Origin: an uncultured Cryptobacterium sp.
GTDB taxonomy: Bacteria; Actinomycetota; Coriobacteriia; Coriobacteriales; Eggerthellaceae
Direction of reading: 5' to 3'
DNA: 9,388 bases
NCBI GenBank assembly: GCA_900554685.1
Contig: USIG01000063.1
Coordinates: 1 to 9,388, forward strand
A program made the translations under genes and the position numbers. Under the pieces are notes generated by a model. It had not been told where the DNA came from, searched no databases, and worked only from the letters and a program-made list of their open reading frames with translations. This document shows, one piece after another, positions 1 to 5,708 of the stretch; position 1 is the first letter of the stretch; each line of letters begins with the position of its first letter.

Positions 1-5
1 TTCCA

Positions 6-33
6 CCCACCTTTCTCCCCCTCTTTCCCCCAC
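6..33 (-). promoter_or_regulatory. Possible MraZ-type operator (GTGGG repeats)
   Basis: Read on the minus strand, this stretch has GTGGG at 33-29, GAGGG ten bases later at 23-19, and GTGGG again at 10-6, separated by purine-rich spacers. MraZ, the regulator at the head of many division and cell-wall (dcw) operons, binds direct GTGGG-like repeats with about 10-bp periodicity just upstream of its own gene. That the next minus-strand gene to the left is mraZ is an inference. The spacing of the third element (13 bp) is imperfect, and a G-rich purine tract could give this by chance. Confidence 0.35.
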
Positions 34-123
34 AATCCACCACGTGTTTTGATTTTTCCTGCTGATTTATCTAGATATAGACGCCAGGTTTTGAACTACC
101 ACTAAATATGGTCGATTCAAAAT

Positions 124-157
124 GTGGGTGAAAGTGGGAGACTTTATGAATTCCCAC
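124..157 (+). promoter_or_regulatory. GTGGG direct repeat with an inverted copy (possible MraZ site)
   Basis: GTGGG occurs at 124-128 and 134-138, exactly 10 bp apart with a 5-bp spacer, the arrangement known for MraZ boxes. An inverted copy (CCCAC) lies at 153-157, so 134-139 and 152-157 could also pair as a 6-bp stem with a 12-base loop. The direct repeat is on the opposite strand to the G-rich tract at 6-33. It could be a secondary operator for the same regulator or coincidence. Confidence 0.3.
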
Positions 158-210
158 ACACATCCCCAATCCCTGCGGACAAATCCTTCCCACAGATCCC
201 GATTGATAGA

Positions 211-282
211 TCGCCGCTTGTATTCGCGAATTTACCGCCGCTTGCATTTGCAAATTTATCGCCGCTTGCATTTGCGAATTTT
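211..282. repeat. Three-copy 24-bp tandem repeat
   Basis: Units are 211-234, 235-258 and 259-282, each built on a core of the form YCGCCGCTTGYATTYGCRAA plus TTTW. The copies differ at only a few positions, mostly transitions. Because 24 is a multiple of three, the array creates repeated octapeptides in all frames, which explains the spurious open frames here. The last unit runs into the left arm of the inverted repeat at 270-505. On the minus strand (the direction of xerD) the TTTA ending of the first two copies reads as TAAA, supplying a TAA. Confidence 0.9.
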
Positions 283-505
283 CACTTTTTCGCCCCAAAA
301 ATGGCGAGCAAGAAAAGAATTGCATGGATCATTAGACAGAATCGGGCACAAAGAAGAAGCAAAGCCCTTCACAGAAGGCGATCGTTTCAATTTTTTGTTA
401 TTTGGTGACATAGTCGCAGGCTTGTTTTTCTATTGCCCACTACACACCTATGCAATTCTTGCCCTACTCGCCACAAACACCCCTCAAAAGTGAAAATTCC
501 GAAAT
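270..505. repeat. 236-bp imperfect inverted repeat (MITE-like or structured RNA)
   Basis: The outer arms 270-325 and 450-505 are inverted copies of each other. The segment 276-289 is a perfect 14-bp match to 486-499, extended outward with 18 of 20 matching. The segment 303-325 matches 450-472 at 19 of 23 positions. The 13 bases between these blocks do not pair. Pairing appears to continue inward (GGGCA at 344-348 with TGCCC at 434-438; AAGCC at 362-366 with GGCTT at 419-423). The whole could fold into one long hairpin lying just downstream of xerD. No transposase and no convincing target-site duplication were seen, so a MITE is only one possibility. A structured 3' UTR or a decayed element are others. 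Confidence 0.6.
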
Positions 506-527
506 TTTGAAAGGAAAAGACGCTATC

Positions 528-1424
528 TTAAACTTCGCTTCTAGGATGCGCCGCCATATATTCTTCTCGCAAATGAGCCGTCTGTACATGGGTATAAATT
601 TGCGTAGTAGAAATATCGGAATGCCCCAGCATTTCCTGAATAGCACGCAAATCCGCCCCGCCCTCAAGCAAATGTGTCGCAAAAGAATGTCGCAAGGTAT
701 GCGGATGCAAATTTTTAATGCCAATTCGAAGACCAGCTTTTTCAACCATCTTGTGCACACTTTGACGTGACAGACGCCCTCCGCGCGCATTAAGAAACAA
801 CGCAGGAACAGGCTGCGCTTTGCTGCAGGTTAAATACGGGCGCGATTCCTGCAAATAAGTTTGCACCCGCTGAACCGCCATACCCGAAAAAGGCACCAGA
901 CGCTCCTTCGAGCCTTTGCCTAGCACGCGCATAATCCCCTCGTCGAATCGGACTCGATCAAGATCAAGTCCGACCAACTCGCTTACACGTAGACCGCATC
1001 CGTAAAGCACTTCCAAAATAGTGGCATCGCGAATTTCTAAAGGAGTGGTAAAAGGCATCCCATCAAGCAGGGCATTTACTTGGTCAATACTTAAAACATC
1101 TGGCAGTTTTTCTGACTTCTGAGGAATTCCTACCATCTGAGCAGGATCCTGCGACAAAAGATTCTCCCGCACCAAAAATTTGTGGTAACCCTTAATGGTA
1201 GAAGTTCGTCGCGCAACAGTAGATGCCGCAAGACCCCTTCGGTAAAGTTCTGCTTGGAATGCGAGAATTTCCTCGCGCGTAATCTCGCTTGCCTCGTTTA
1301 TATGGTAGGTAGTTTGCAAAAAGGAAAAATAATCCTTTAAGTCCTCCTGGTAAGCGCGCACCGTCGCAGGCGAAGCCCCCCGCTCCGCCACCAGATAACC
1401 TATGAAATCCTGTTCGAAAAACAT
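528..1424 (-). CDS. xerD: Site-specific tyrosine recombinase XerD
   Basis: This 298-residue protein is a tyrosine recombinase of the XerC/XerD family, which resolves chromosome dimers at the dif site near replication termination. The N-terminal SAM-like DNA-binding domain occupies about residues 1-90 and the catalytic domain about 108-290. All catalytic residues are present: R146 (in GLRVSEL), K170 (in GKGSKER), H242 and R245 (in HPHTLRHSFATH), H268 (in LGHSD) and the nucleophile Y277 (in TQIYTHV). Each is offset by two from E. coli XerD, which is also 298 residues long, so XerD is preferred over XerC, though actinobacterial XerC is close. The start has a weak AGGG 6 bases upstream. The gene lies 297 bp downstream of pyrG on the same strand. 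Confidence 0.93.
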   Translation of the reverse strand: MFFEQDFIGYLVAERGASPATVRAYQEDLKDYFSFLQTTYHINEASEITREEILAFQAELYRRGLAASTVARRTSTIKGYHKFLVRENLLSQDPAQMVGIPQKSEKLPDVLSIDQVNALLDGMPFTTPLEIRDATILEVLYGCGLRVSELVGLDLDRVRFDEGIMRVLGKGSKERLVPFSGMAVQRVQTYLQESRPYLTCSKAQPVPALFLNARGGRLSRQSVHKMVEKAGLRIGIKNLHPHTLRHSFATHLLEGGADLRAIQEMLGHSDISTTQIYTHVQTAHLREEYMAAHPRSEV

Positions 1425-1721
1425 TGCGCCCTAGCCATAGTCAAATTTCGCACACTTTGCATGTGCACTGTGCGCACGCTGTGTTCGCGCACTTTGCATG
1501 CCACTGCGTTCGTATACTGTGCGCGCACTCTATATTTACGCACTCTGTATGTGCGCTGTGCGCGAACGCCTTACATACACGCTCTGTTTGCACACCGCAA
1601 TCGCACGCTTTATTTGCGCATTTTATCTACGATCTAGTTTATACGCTTTGTCATTCGCTTTGGCCGTATATTTCATTTGCGATTTCATTTGCGCACTTTT
1701 TTATTTGCGCATTTTTCGCTT
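1425..1721. repeat. Degenerate short-repeat array between pyrG and xerD
   Basis: The whole 297-bp gap consists of diverged short repeats of roughly 12-16 bp built on words such as CGCACT, TTTGCGCA and CTTTGCATG. Clear remnants are CACTTTGCATG at 1453-1463 and 1490-1500, CGCACTC at 1524 and 1539 (15 bp apart), TTTCATTTGCG at 1671 and 1683 (12 bp apart), and an exact 16-base copy at 1609-1624 and 1700-1715. Read on the minus strand, the array seems to continue the 3' end of pyrG: the AAAAAGCGCATCTAA around its last codons resembles the following AAAAATGCGCAAATAA and AAAAGTGCGCAAATGA. An open frame crosses it on the plus strand, but its translation is low-complexity and I do not treat it as a gene. 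No clear intrinsic terminator was found for pyrG. Confidence 0.75.
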
Positions 1722-3329
1722 TTAGCTTAGATGCGCTTTTTTGGCTGCAGCACCCACAAATCCTACAAACAAAGGATGGGGTTTAGTGGGACGGCTCTTG
1801 AACTCAGGATGACCCTGGCTTGCAATAAACCAGGGATGATCAGGCAGTTCAATCATTTCTGTCAAACGACCATCAGGAGAAAGACCACAAATACGCAAAC
1901 CCGCATCGCTCAGCGCTCCACGATAAGCATTGTTTACTTCGTAGCGATGACGATGACGCTCATAGATTATTTCATCACCATACACCTTATAAGCAAGCGA
2001 ATCCTTATCAAGCTTGCAAGGATATGCGCCAAGACGCATCGTGCCGCCTTTATCTTCCACGTCTTCCTGTTCAGGCATGAGATCGATAACAGGATATTGA
2101 GCCTCTTCATCAAATTCTGCTGACGTAGCACCTTCAAGTCCTGCAACGTGGCGAGCGAACTCGCATACCGCCGCCTGCAATCCCAAGCAAATTCCCAAAT
2201 AAGGAATCTTTTGCTCACGAGCAAACTGTGCTGCGGCTATTTTTCCTTCAAAAGCACGCTGGCCAAAACCGCCCGGAACCAAAATTCCGTCCATGGAACC
2301 AAGTATATCTTGCGCAGTTTCAGGGGTCAGCTTTTCTCCGTCAACTAGGCAAACGTTAGCATGCACACCATTCGCCACCGCGGCATGACCCAATGCCTCT
2401 ATTACTGAGAGATAAGCATCAGGAAGGCTTACGTATTTTCCTACAACGGCAATGTTTACCTCGCCTTCGCAAGCATCAGCTGCAGCAAGGAAGTTCTTCA
2501 ACGGCGACAAATCGGCATCGGGAGCCGAAAGATTTAAACGCTTGAGTACCTGAACATCAAATCCCTGATCAAATAGGAGCAAGGGCACCTGATAGATCGA
2601 AGGGGAATCTACGCAGGAAAGCACATGATCAGCCTCTACGTCGCAGAACAGCGCAATTTTTTCACGCACGTTATCCGTAATTTCATGATCAGAACGGCAC
2701 ACAATAAAGTCTGGCTGGACACCAAGAGAACGCAACTCTTTAACACTGTGCTGGGTAGGCTTGGTCTTAACTTCGTGAGCAGCAGCAATGTAAGGAACCA
2801 GCGTTACGTGAACAAAGCACACATCGCCATCGGGACGTTCCTTTTTGAACTGACGTGCCGCTTCAATGAAAGGAAGCGATTCGATATCACCAATGGTGCC
2901 ACCAATTTCAGAGATAACAATATCGGCATTGGACTGATCAGCAATGCGACGAAGACGATCTTTAATAGCTTCTGTTACATGGGGAATAACCTGAACGGTA
3001 CCACCTAAAAAGTCGCCGCGGCGCTCGCGCGCAATAAGGCTTTTATATATCGATCCCTGCGTAAAGTTTGATTCACGCGAGAGATTTTCATCGATAAAGC
3101 GCTCATAATGACCAAGGTCTAAGTCTCCCTCATGCCCATCTTCGGTAACAAATACCTCGCCATGCTGGAACGGCGACATCGTACCTGGGTCTACATTCAA
3201 ATAGGGATCCATTTTTTGCATGGTTACCTTATAACCACGCGCTTTGAGCAAATGGCCAAGCGAAGCTGCCGTAATACCTTTTCCTAAAGATGAAACAACG
3301 CCACCCGTTACAAAAATGTGCTTAGCCAT
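1722..3329 (-). CDS. pyrG: CTP synthase
   Basis: CTP synthase converts UTP to CTP using ATP and glutamine, the last step of de novo pyrimidine nucleotide synthesis. The 535-residue length is normal for the family. The N-terminal amidoligase domain (about 1-270) begins with the signature FVTGGVVSSLGKG (P-loop lysine K17) and carries KMDPYLNVDPGTMSPFQHGE and EIGGTIGDIES. The C-terminal class I glutamine amidotransferase domain (about 292-530) has the oxyanion-site GGFG at 353-356, nucleophile C381 in GICLGLQ, and H507 and E509 in GHPEF completing the triad. The start is supported by AAGGGA about 11 bases upstream. A TACAAT -10-like box lies about 80 bases upstream. Downstream sits the repeat array, then xerD on the same strand. 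Confidence 0.98.
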   Translation of the reverse strand: MAKHIFVTGGVVSSLGKGITAASLGHLLKARGYKVTMQKMDPYLNVDPGTMSPFQHGEVFVTEDGHEGDLDLGHYERFIDENLSRESNFTQGSIYKSLIARERRGDFLGGTVQVIPHVTEAIKDRLRRIADQSNADIVISEIGGTIGDIESLPFIEAARQFKKERPDGDVCFVHVTLVPYIAAAHEVKTKPTQHSVKELRSLGVQPDFIVCRSDHEITDNVREKIALFCDVEADHVLSCVDSPSIYQVPLLLFDQGFDVQVLKRLNLSAPDADLSPLKNFLAAADACEGEVNIAVVGKYVSLPDAYLSVIEALGHAAVANGVHANVCLVDGEKLTPETAQDILGSMDGILVPGGFGQRAFEGKIAAAQFAREQKIPYLGICLGLQAAVCEFARHVAGLEGATSAEFDEEAQYPVIDLMPEQEDVEDKGGTMRLGAYPCKLDKDSLAYKVYGDEIIYERHRHRYEVNNAYRGALSDAGLRICGLSPDGRLTEMIELPDHPWFIASQGHPEFKSRPTKPHPLFVGFVGAAAKKAHLS

Positions 3330-3369
3330 AAATTACTAATCCCTTCGCTGAAGCTTTTTCCTCGTACTC

Positions 3370-3398
3370 ATTACTTCTTAGTTATTACTTCTTTAGTT
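3370..3398. repeat. Tandem 14/15-bp duplication in the pyrG leader
   Basis: ATTACTTCTTAGTT (3370-3383) is followed directly by ATTACTTCTTTAGTT (3384-3398), identical except for one inserted T. It lies between the putative pyrG -10 and the start codon, so it would be in the 5' untranslated leader on the minus strand. Confidence 0.8.
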
Positions 3399-3406
3399 CC
3401 GTTTGT

Positions 3407-3412
3407 ATTGTA
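3407..3412 (-). promoter_or_regulatory. pyrG: Putative pyrG -10 box
   Basis: On the minus strand this reads TACAAT, five of six bases matching the consensus -10. No good -35 is visible at 16-18 bp. It would give a leader of about 70 nucleotides before the pyrG start. Confidence 0.3.
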
Positions 3413-3527
3413 CTCAGCTACGGCTTAAACACCCAAATTTACCCGAGGTTTTACACGTCAGAAACAAGGAAACTGCATGCCTGTTTTGTTGTTCCTTTTG
3501 TAGTTTCTTTTTCCTTCTTTTCTTACC

Positions 3528-3550
3528 TGGTGCGATTAAAAATCGCACCA
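3528..3550. promoter_or_regulatory. Perfect 10-bp dyad, candidate operator
   Basis: TGGTGCGATT (3528-3537) and AATCGCACCA (3541-3550) are perfect inverted repeats around AAA. Neither strand follows the stem with a T-run, so an intrinsic terminator is unlikely. The position between two divergent promoters, about 90 bp upstream of the DUF1846 start, suits a binding site for a dimeric regulator. The dyad itself is certain; its function is inferred, and I do not recognise a specific regulator. Confidence 0.5.
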
Positions 3551-3639
3551 AAACTTGCACTATCTCATCCATAAGCGTCCCTTGTAGTGTTTTATACTGG
3601 TAGCGTTGCAGTGGTATTTACGTACGAGAGGAATTATCT

Positions 3640-5121
3640 ATGCGTATTGGCTTTGATAACGATAAATACATCGCACTTCAAGCTGAACATATTCGTAACC
3701 GCATTAACCAATTCGGCGGAAAGCTCTACCTCGAATTCGGCGGAAAGCTCTTTGACGATTTTCACGCTTCCCGCGTTTTGCCTGGCTTTGAGCCTGATAG
3801 CAAAATTCGCATGCTCAAACAGCTGATTGACGATGTAGAAATTATCGTGGCTATCAATGCCAACGACATCGAAAAGTCTAAAATCCGCGGCGACTTGGGT
3901 ATCACCTACGACGAAGACGTATTGCGTCTACTCGATATTTTCCAATCAATGGGTTTTGCAACTTCAGGCGTAGTGATAACCCAATACGAGAACCAGCCTT
4001 CTGCGGTTGCCTTCCGTCATCGCCTAGATACCTTAGGTATTAAAAGCTATCTGCACTATCCCATTGCAGGCTACCCTTACGATACCGCGCGCATCGTAAG
4101 CGACGAAGGCTACGGGCGCAACGAATTTGTAGAAACTACCCATTCTTTGGTGGTCGTAACCGCTCCTGGTCCTGGCAGCGGCAAGATGGCAACCTGCTTA
4201 TCACAGCTCTATCATGAACATGAGCGTGGTGTTGAAGCAGGTTATGCAAAGTATGAAACGTTCCCTATTTGGAATTTGCCCCTCAAGCATCCTGTCAATA
4301 TTGCCTATGAAGCAGCTACGGTTGATTTGAACGATGCCAATACCATCGATCCATTTCACCTGGAAGCCTATGGTGAAACTACCGTTAATTACAATCGCGA
4401 TGTCGAAATATTCCCTGTACTCAAAGCGATGATGGAGCGCATTTCTGGCACCAGTCCCTACCAGTCCCCCACCGATATGGGTGTCAATATGGCTGGCAAG
4501 GCAATCATCGACGATGAGGCAGTATGCGATGCTGCAAAGATGGAAATTGTTCGTCGCTATTTCCAGGCAGCCGTTGATGCTCGTCGCACAGGAACCGGTC
4601 AAGAATATGTGCAGCGCCTCGAGCTTCTGATGAATCAAGCTGGCGTTGATGCAAATTATTCACCTGCACGTACTGCAGCACTTCTTAAGGAAGAAACAAC
4701 TGGAGCACCTGCTGGGGCCATGGTTTTACCTGACGGAACAGTGGTAACAGGCAAAACATCGGATTTATTAGGCGCTGCCTCTTCCCTTCTTATGAATGCC
4801 TTAAAAGGTGTCGCTGGAGTTGCCGATGATATCTACGTTATCAGCGATGACGTAATTGAACCTATTTGCCAGCTTAAGACCAGCACGCTTCATTCGCGCA
4901 ACCCTCGCCTTCACTCCGATGAAACTCTGCTGGCGCTTTCGGTAAGCAGCGCGACTGACCCTGTAGCTAAGCAGCTGATTGACCATGCAGGAGATTTAAA
5001 GGGATGCGATGCGTTCTTTAGCGTGATTATTTCTCCTACCGACGAAAAACTGTACCGAACCCTTGGTATTAACGTTTGCTGCGAACCAAAATATGAGCAG
5101 CGTCGTTACTACCATCGATAA
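3640..5121 (+). CDS. DUF1846 / UPF0371 family protein of unknown function
   Basis: This 493-residue protein is recognisable as a member of the DUF1846 (UPF0371) family, which is found mainly in Gram-positive bacteria and has no assigned reaction. Family hallmarks are visible: FGGKLYLEFGGKLFDD near residues 25-40 followed by FHASRVLPGF, a glycine-rich TAPGPGSGKM around 174-183 resembling a nucleotide-binding loop, the block FPIWNLPLKHPVN at about 208-220, and SPTDMGVNMAG at 276-286. There is no signal peptide or membrane segment, so it is probably cytoplasmic. The length is normal for the family. The start has GAGAGGA 7-8 bases upstream. An exact 18-bp direct repeat at 3710-3727 and 3734-3751 encodes the doubled FGGKL, which is a conserved feature of the family. 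The gene appears to be transcribed alone. Confidence 0.9.
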   Translation: MRIGFDNDKYIALQAEHIRNRINQFGGKLYLEFGGKLFDDFHASRVLPGFEPDSKIRMLKQLIDDVEIIVAINANDIEKSKIRGDLGITYDEDVLRLLDIFQSMGFATSGVVITQYENQPSAVAFRHRLDTLGIKSYLHYPIAGYPYDTARIVSDEGYGRNEFVETTHSLVVVTAPGPGSGKMATCLSQLYHEHERGVEAGYAKYETFPIWNLPLKHPVNIAYEAATVDLNDANTIDPFHLEAYGETTVNYNRDVEIFPVLKAMMERISGTSPYQSPTDMGVNMAGKAIIDDEAVCDAAKMEIVRRYFQAAVDARRTGTGQEYVQRLELLMNQAGVDANYSPARTAALLKEETTGAPAGAMVLPDGTVVTGKTSDLLGAASSLLMNALKGVAGVADDIYVISDDVIEPICQLKTSTLHSRNPRLHSDETLLALSVSSATDPVAKQLIDHAGDLKGCDAFFSVIISPTDEKLYRTLGINVCCEPKYEQRRYYHR

Positions 5122-5425
5122 AAAGAAATAGATCAATCGGCAACGACAGAAAAGCGTGTGTTGCTGGTCATTCGGCAATGCGCGTGTTGTTGGTCAGTAA
5201 GGGTATCGATTCGGCAATGCGCGTGTTACTGATCGGCAAGGGTATCGATTCGGCAATAAGCGTGCCGCCGACCAAAAAAACGCCGGTCAGCAAGGCGTTT
5301 TACTGACCGGCAGAGACACCAATTCAGCAGCGTACCTGTTACCAACCGACAGGCGCGCTGATCCGACAATGCGCGTGCCGCCGATCAAAAAAACGCCGAT
5401 CCGACAAGCACGTTTTACTGATCGA
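5122..5425. repeat. Degenerate 38-39-bp tandem array after the DUF1846 gene
   Basis: The period is clearest at 5162-5200, 5201-5239 and 5240-5278 (39 bp each). ATTCGGCAATGCGCGTGTT is identical at 5170-5188 and 5209-5227, and the first 18 bases of the second and third of these units are identical. The array continues more weakly to about 5425. A higher-order copy is also visible: 5262-5311 and 5375-5424 are versions of the same block, 113-115 bp apart, each with seven A residues followed by a hairpin-forming core. The array begins almost directly after the stop codon. No open frame of interest crosses it. Confidence 0.85.
5277..5301 (+). terminator. Possible intrinsic terminator within the array
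   Basis: AAAACGCC (5277-5284) pairs with GGCGTTTT (5294-5301) around a 9-base loop, giving an A-run, GC stem and T-run that could terminate transcription from the DUF1846 gene. It competes with another perfect 9-bp stem, GCCGGTCAG (5282-5290) with CTGACCGGC (5303-5311). A weaker copy occurs at 5390-5416. The T-run is short and interrupted, so efficiency is uncertain. Confidence 0.45.
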
Positions 5426-5430
5426 AAAGA

Positions 5431-5460
5431 TTCACGAACGCTATTTTTCTGTGATAGACT
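5431..5460 (+). promoter_or_regulatory. Candidate promoter of the riboswitch operon
   Basis: TTCACG (5431-5436) and TAGACT (5455-5460), with an 18-bp spacer, resemble -35 and -10 boxes and would start transcription shortly before the aptamer. The match is only moderate. The -10 overlaps a perfect TAGAC-TTCG-GTCTA hairpin sequence at 5455-5468. If that hairpin is transcribed, the promoter must lie further upstream. Confidence 0.35.
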
Positions 5461-5479
5461 TCGGTCTAATGTGTTTAAA

Positions 5480-5606
5480 GTTTTCTAGGGTTCCGCTACT
5501 TTCCCGCAGTTTACCAGACTGCACCATCCACCAAACGAAAGTAGGTAGGTCCGAGAGAAAACGGTTAGTCAATAACTAACTACCACGGCGGGATAAAAGC
5601 CCGGGA
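5480..5606 (+). ncRNA. Guanidine-I riboswitch (ykkC class)
   Basis: The conserved sequences of the ykkC RNA, a guanidinium-sensing aptamer, are all present: CTAGGGTTCCG at 5485-5495, GGTCCGAGAGA at 5548-5558 and CACGGCGGGATAAAAGCCCG at 5584-5603. Pairing agrees. GTTTTC (5480-5485) pairs with GAAAAC (5557-5562) as the basal stem. CTACTTTC (5496-5503) pairs with GAAAGTAG (5537-5544), enclosing a small hairpin (5506-5510 with 5518-5522). GTTAGT (5564-5569) pairs with ACTAAC (5575-5580). CGGG (5589-5592) with CCCG (5600-5603) closes the last helix and uses bases of the terminator's left arm. Guanidine binding should therefore prevent terminator formation and switch the downstream exporter genes on. 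This is the expected context for the class. Confidence 0.96.
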
Positions 5607-5643
5607 GCAGCAGTACTTATTTGTTGCTCCCGGGCTTTCTTTG
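5597..5643 (+). terminator. Riboswitch-controlled intrinsic terminator
   Basis: AAGCCCGGGAGCA (5597-5609) pairs perfectly over 13 bp with TGCTCCCGGGCTT (5625-5637) around a 15-base loop, followed by a T-rich tract. The left arm shares CCCG with the last aptamer helix, so the two folds exclude each other. Without ligand, transcription should stop here before the exporter genes. Confidence 0.95.
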
Positions 5644-5708
5644 TGCGCAGAACTTTAAGAGATTAAGAAATGGATTATAAGTTACAAAACGTCAAGAAAG
5701 GAGACCGC

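Larger units (their letters stand above)
1..527. other. Non-coding region left of xerD
   Basis: These 527 bases hold no gene I can support. Open frames exist on both strands, but none has a good ribosome binding site or recognisable protein motifs, and their translations are dominated by the 24-bp repeat at 211-282. The region contains GTGGG-type repeats (6-33 and 124-157), a three-copy tandem repeat and a 236-bp inverted repeat, all listed separately. It is the 3' flank of xerD (minus strand) and probably the 5' flank of an operon starting beyond the left edge on the same strand. Confidence 0.6.
3330..3639. other. Divergent intergenic region, pyrG / DUF1846
   Basis: This 310-bp gap contains the control regions of two genes transcribed away from each other. 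It holds a -10-like box for pyrG (3407-3412), a small tandem duplication in the pyrG leader (3370-3398), a pyrimidine-rich plus strand (about 3481-3526) and a perfect dyad (3528-3550). A TATACT at 3593-3598 could be the -10 of the DUF1846 gene, but no matching -35 is evident. A good ribosome binding site, GAGAGGA at 3626-3632, precedes the plus-strand start. Unlike most spaces downstream of genes here, it shows no extended tandem array. Confidence 0.7.

Noticed and set aside
122..493. Open frames on both strands in 71-493 with repeated peptide motifs
   Set aside because: The repeated peptides come from the 24-bp DNA repeat, whose length is a multiple of three. There is no good ribosome binding site and no recognisable domain, and the frames cross the inverted repeat.
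464..790. Minus-strand frame overlapping the 3' part of xerD
   Set aside because: It is an out-of-frame shadow of the recombinase gene, which has all its catalytic residues in the other frame.
1424..1786. Cys/His-rich 120-residue plus-strand frame across the pyrG-xerD spacer
   Set aside because: The composition follows the degenerate CGCAC/TTTGC DNA repeats, the frame overlaps the ends of pyrG and xerD antisense, and no ribosome binding site supports it.
3528..3550. Perfect hairpin as an intrinsic terminator
   Set aside because: Neither strand has a T-run after the stem, and no gene ends nearby because both flanking genes read away from it.
3710..3751. 18-bp direct repeat inside the DUF1846 gene as a recent duplication
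   Set aside because: It encodes the doubled FGGKL motif that is a conserved feature of the family, so it is ancestral rather than a local event.
5162..5278. CRISPR array
   Set aside because: The repeats are directly adjacent and degenerate with no unique spacers of constant length, and no cas genes are present.
5670..5708. Upstream ATG extending the first SMR protein by 13 residues
   Set aside because: The ATG at 5709 has an ideal AAGGAG five bases upstream, and the extra segment is polar and unlike SMR N-termini.
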